NCBI GenBank assembly: GCA_008921705.1
Contig: VFFE01007215.1
Coordinates: 3,018,779 to 3,082,778 of the forward strand
From: Burhinus oedicnemus
Lineage: Eukaryota; Chordata; Aves; Charadriiformes; Burhinidae
Direction of reading: 5' to 3'
Length of the DNA stretch: 64,000 bases
The translations under genes were made by a program, and so were the position numbers. The notes under the pieces are model-generated. The model was not told the DNA's origin. It worked only from the letters and a program-made list of their open reading frames with translations, and ran no database searches. Every line of letters begins with the position of its first letter. The first letter of the stretch is position 1. Shown piece after piece: positions 60,557 through 64,000 of the stretch.

Positions 60557-61537
60557 TCATATTTCTATATATTGAGCATTTTTTACTCTGCCCTTAGAAC
60601 TCAGTGCAATTTTTATGGAGTTAGACATAACTACCTGCCTCTTCTGGCTTTGACATGAAATTGGAGAGATTTGGGTACAATGCTTGGGTATGCTTTTCCT
60701 AAATGTACTCCCTACACATTAAAGAAAAGAAGCTATGCAAAAAGCGAACCCCTGGACACAAACATTTTTGAAAGTTGGAATGCCTGCCTGCACAGCATGT
60801 GCTTGCTTTGGGTTTTTTCCATGTTGCAATTATCCTGCACTGCTGGAAAAAAAAAAATCTAAATATTGACTTAATCCTAGCAAACGCAACACAAAGCTAA
60901 AACTGATCAAGGGACCATCCCTACACAAGGATAAAGGCATTTTCAACTCACTTCCTCTGTTTCAAGTTTTTCTCCTTCTTGTAACAACTCCCTGATTGTT
61001 TGGCCATTCAGGTTAAATCTGTTCTTGATTTTGATGAGGATGGCCATTTTAATGTAACATCATTAATAAGGGAAGGGAAAGGAAAGAGTTCTAATCTTAG
61101 CTTTGATGAATATGGCCTAGTCATTTGAAATAGGAAACTATGATTAAAAGGGAGAACTAAGCACTTCCAGTTCCAGTGAGCTCATTCTTTGACTAGTTTC
61201 TTTAAGTCTAAGTATTGTTCCTTCATCCTGTAAGATAAAGGGGAACAGCATTTTCCAGAAAGTGTACCACTGAAAAAAAAAAAAAAAAAGCCTATGCCGT
61301 CCTGATAAAATTTCTGTGTGTTTTTCATCATCTTAACTTGTCCTCTGACAAATAATCAGTGAAAGAGTGGCTATACAGCTGCTACTGGCCAGCAGTTGCA
61401 AAGGTCAAGAAGTTTAACCAGTTGGACAGATGAGAAAAAACCAGAACCTCTTTGATTACTCATAGTACACAGTATTTCATTGACGTCCCATGGGCAGAAC
61501 AGTCTGATCAATGTTGGAAAGACCTGAGAACGCTGCT
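60557..61537. other. probable 3' flank or UTR of the minus-strand gene
   Basis: No open frame of interest. On the minus strand this follows the stop at 61538. No AATAAA is found within the first 1.0 kb; the first candidate is an ATTAAA at about 61049-61054. A long A run at 61264-61281 is present on the plus strand (poly-T on the minus strand), so it is not a poly-A tail of a minus transcript. Confidence 0.35.
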
Positions 61538-61690
61538 TCAGGAAGGGTAATTTCTCCACCACCTGAAAGCACTGTGTGGCCCACTATGAGGCAGCATGGG
61601 CTGTTTTGTGGGGTGAGGAGAATGAGGCAAAGGTTCTTTCTGAGGAAGTATTTCACCAGTGGCATCTCGTATCAGCTCTGTTAGGCTAGC
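61538..61690 (-). CDS. probable coding exon, terminal if stop is used
   Basis: The exon follows 'ccgtgattttag' and reads 50 codons in phase 0, exactly the phase left by the exon at 62581-62749, then stops with TGA. It starts 'ASLTELIRDATGEILPQK' and goes on Pro/His/Ser-rich ('PHSPHPTKQPMLPHSGPHS'), ending in a basic-aromatic 'FRWWRNYPS'. The start looks like folded or helical protein and the rest like a disordered tail. A donor-like CAG then gtggtg at about 61563 would instead drop the last nine codons and leave two bases, the phase needed by the candidate exon at 34476-34573. The acceptor is weaker than that of the upstream exon. I do not recognise the family. Confidence 0.45.
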   Translation of the reverse strand, partial: ASLTELIRDATGEILPQKEPLPHSPHPTKQPMLPHSGPHSAFRWWRNYPS

Positions 61691-62580
61691 CTAAAATCAC
61701 GGTAGGAGATAAGCCAGTACAATGAGACAATCTCCCCTTCTGAGCAGAAAAGCTCACAAAAGTAAAATGGAGTCTTGAATTTGTATTCTGTAACGGAGTT
61801 CAAGGAGCAATATATATTTTTCAGCATCTCCTTCAGGGATGATGTTATATGCACTAGTAGCTCTTTATAAACACACATCAACACTAAAGATGACAGCTTC
61901 TCCCAGCAGTCCTGTTAAAATACCAGTAGACATTTAGAATAAATAACTTACTGGGGAATTATTTTTTATATTACAGTTTTTTCATCAAGAGAATTGGGAA
62001 AGGAAAACTATAGACGATAAAATTTTCCAAAGGTGCACAAAGGAAACAGATAATCCAAATGTACTTTTTTTTGGCCCAGTACTATAGACATCTCTAAGAG
62101 ACAAGACCAACAAAAAAGCAAGAGATGTTGGAAGAGTACTCATATAACTTCAGGTAGTCTAAATGCCTGAGTTAAGAAGTTAGATTATTGAGGTTTTCTT
62201 ATGCTGTCAATAGGCTTTCTCCTACAGAGCGACTCAGAGAAGAAACCTGATTTAGGGATTTTGAATCATCTACTGCAAGACCCTAACATAAGTCCCTGAC
62301 AATGGAGGCAGCCAAGGGAAAACAGCTTTCTAACTTTGTCACCTAATCTGGACACATATGGTTACTCTCCAACCAGTCCCAGACACGCTGAAAGACTCCA
62401 TACTCCTATTACTGATCCCAAGTGCTGATCAAAGCTCCAACTTTTCTATTCTTTTTAAATACTTCTAGACTTGAGTTAGGTGAAAGCATTGGTAAAAGAT
62501 TCTCATAATTTTTTATTGTATGTAAATTGTAATACGGCTGTGTAAACAGCCTGAAGACATAACCAGGTACTTAGACTTAC
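61691..62580 (-). other. intron of the probable minus-strand gene
   Basis: 890 bases between the two probable exons, starting gtaagt and ending ttttag on the minus strand. No repeat is recognised in it. Confidence 0.4.
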
Positions 62581-62749
62581 CGACCATTCAGCATTATCTG
62601 TTTTTGAACATCTCACGTTCACCGGTAGTTTAAGCACAAGTTCATTATAGGAGAGACCCTCTGATCTGGACCATTTGAATTTGTTCATTGCATCCATAAA
62701 AGACAGGTTTTTATATTGCTTAGGACTCTTGATAATGAAAGGCCAAGTC
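62581..62749 (-). CDS. probable internal coding exon
   Basis: This 169-bp interval has an A/T-rich pyrimidine acceptor ('tttatttatttttctttag') and a consensus donor (TCG then gtaagt). Only one frame is open. It completes an incoming codon with one base and reads 56 codons, ending in phase 0. The peptide is balanced and soluble ('TWPFIIKSPKQYKNL', 'MDAMNKFKWSRSEGLSYNEL', 'LPVNVRCSKTDNAEWS'), rich in Lys, Asn and Trp and quite unlike the Cys/Leu/Ser-rich peptides of chance frames here. The earlier exons must lie right of the window, because no fitting donor was found up to 64000. The family is not recognised. Confidence 0.55.
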
Positions 62750-64000
62750 CTAAAGAAAAATAAATAAATAGATTTTTAAAAATAGATAAATACCATCAAG
62801 TTGGAACTGATGAGGAAAAGCTTTTGGAGAATCTACTCAGAAAAACAAATGTACTATTAGTATGTATATTATGCCTAACTCACATTCTCCGCTAAGTTAT
62901 CTGCTACTGAAAACTGATGCAGTTTCATTGATTTTAACAGAATTACAAAAGTTTGTCAGCAGTTTAGGACTTGCTGCTAGATGCTTTTAGAAATGAAGGA
63001 CTTTAATTTAAGAAAAAGAATTACATCATTGCTGTTCTCTGATCTACTGGCTGAATACACAGGCAATACAAAACAGATCTTCTGTTGTAACTTCTCAAAA
63101 AAAATCGAACCAAAAAAAGCGCCACACCCTCTACCAGGCTTGGCAGACAGTCTTGTAAAGAAATGTTTGCCATTAGAAAGTTGCTTCCAGATGACTCTGC
63201 CAAGCTCTGGTCATAACTCAGATAACAGGTCAAAACTCAGCCTAGCACAGGAGTTGCTCTAACATGCATTGATTGGCAGCAGTGCCGAAAGATCAAATGA
63301 GAATAACTGATGTTGCGGACATTGCCTTTTGGCAAGTCCCTACATGCTGCCTGCAAGAGGACTTTTGGCCAGGGGTGGGATAGAGACCTGATGTGCTGCT
63401 GTGAGAGATCTATTTGCCCACGTGTGGGAATCCTCCCCGTGAACAAGTGGGGCCAATGCCATTCCCCACCAGCCAAAGATGTGGAAAGGGAAGGAATGAG
63501 ATTTCTTGTCTTTCATTTAGTAAAGAAAATTCAAAAATAATAACAAAGGGAAAAAAAAAAACAGCTAAAGAAAACCTTTTCCATTGTTCTTGCTTTCTCC
63601 TTCTTTAACTCTACTGGGATGAATGAAAACAACATGGTGGATGGGTCAAGTTTTATAAAAACAGCTAGTGGAAGAGTGAAAGTAGCTAAAACTTTATCTA
63701 AGTAACCTAATTAATACTTTGGTTGGAGCATCTTTTCAAAGCACCTTAGACAGATCTGTGTTATCTTGCAGTAGGCTGTCTCCCACTTGCTTTGGGCAAA
63801 GTGCTGCCTATGCCAAAGTTCTCCTCTACTCAACATCTAGGCACAGAGGACATGATTTTAATCAAGCACCTATTTTACACTATTGTGGCCCAGTCACTTT
63901 CATCTCAGCTCCTCATGATTTATACCACTGTCTGTGCCACCAGACTGAGGAAAAAAAGAGTTTTAAAGTGAGCCACAGTGCCTTGATCCTGCTTCCAGTT
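62750..64000 (-). other. probable intron or upstream part of the minus-strand gene
   Basis: The exon at 62581-62749 begins with an acceptor, so the gene must continue to the right. No exon with the required outgoing phase (two bases left) could be supported here. The frames at 62981-63262 and 63237-63476 show no family and no paired splice sites. Confidence 0.35.

Noticed and set aside
1..64000. A bacterial-type defence system, CRISPR array, operon or tRNA/rRNA genes.
   Set aside because: The sequence is vertebrate genomic DNA. No spaced repeats, operon-like frames or RNA gene signatures were seen.

Overview
The window looks like bird (Aves) nuclear DNA. The basis is several copies of the avian CR1 LINE, recognisable by the AATCATAGAATCAT-type 8-bp tail, the 'ttggaagggacctt.aagatcatctagt' 3' end and FADDTKL-type reverse transcriptase remnants. 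There are also LTR sequences of avian endogenous-retrovirus type and an AT-rich, intron-like background. No bacterial-style gene order, operon, CRISPR array, rRNA or tRNA was seen. Most open reading frames are short and look like chance.

Layout. 1-2.2 kb: unassigned DNA. 2.2-3.4 kb: 5'-truncated CR1 on the minus strand. 3.4-7.7 kb: unassigned. 7670-8425: solo ERV LTR with TG...CA ends and a perfect 5-bp target duplication (GCACC). 8.4-32.3 kb: long unassigned stretch with a few simple repeats and weak exon-like intervals. 32.35-33.5 kb: second CR1. 35.58-36.01 kb: older CR1 fragment. 40.85-40.93 kb: long (ATGAG)n microsatellite. 41.1-41.33 kb: very old CR1 reverse-transcriptase relic. 47.1-49.42 kb: GC/CpG-rich zone interrupted by a probable second LTR (about 47.97-49.0 kb) and ending in a compact CpG island with a CTCF-like motif. 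49.4-60.5 kb: unassigned. 60.47-60.56 kb: short CR1 tail. 61.54-62.75 kb: the best protein-coding evidence, two minus-strand exons with compatible phase and good splice sites, read here as the 3' end of a gene that starts beyond the right edge.

How it fits together. The window reads as a gene-poor interval, intergenic or very long introns, next to or inside a minus-strand gene entering from the right. I could not name that gene. The two exons share one reading frame and may end in a stop at 61538. Alternatively, a splice donor just before that stop would link in frame to exon-like intervals at 34.5 kb and 29.9 kb. All five recognised CR1 pieces lie in the same (minus) orientation. Everything here was read by eye. 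No alignment, repeat-library or gene-prediction search was run.
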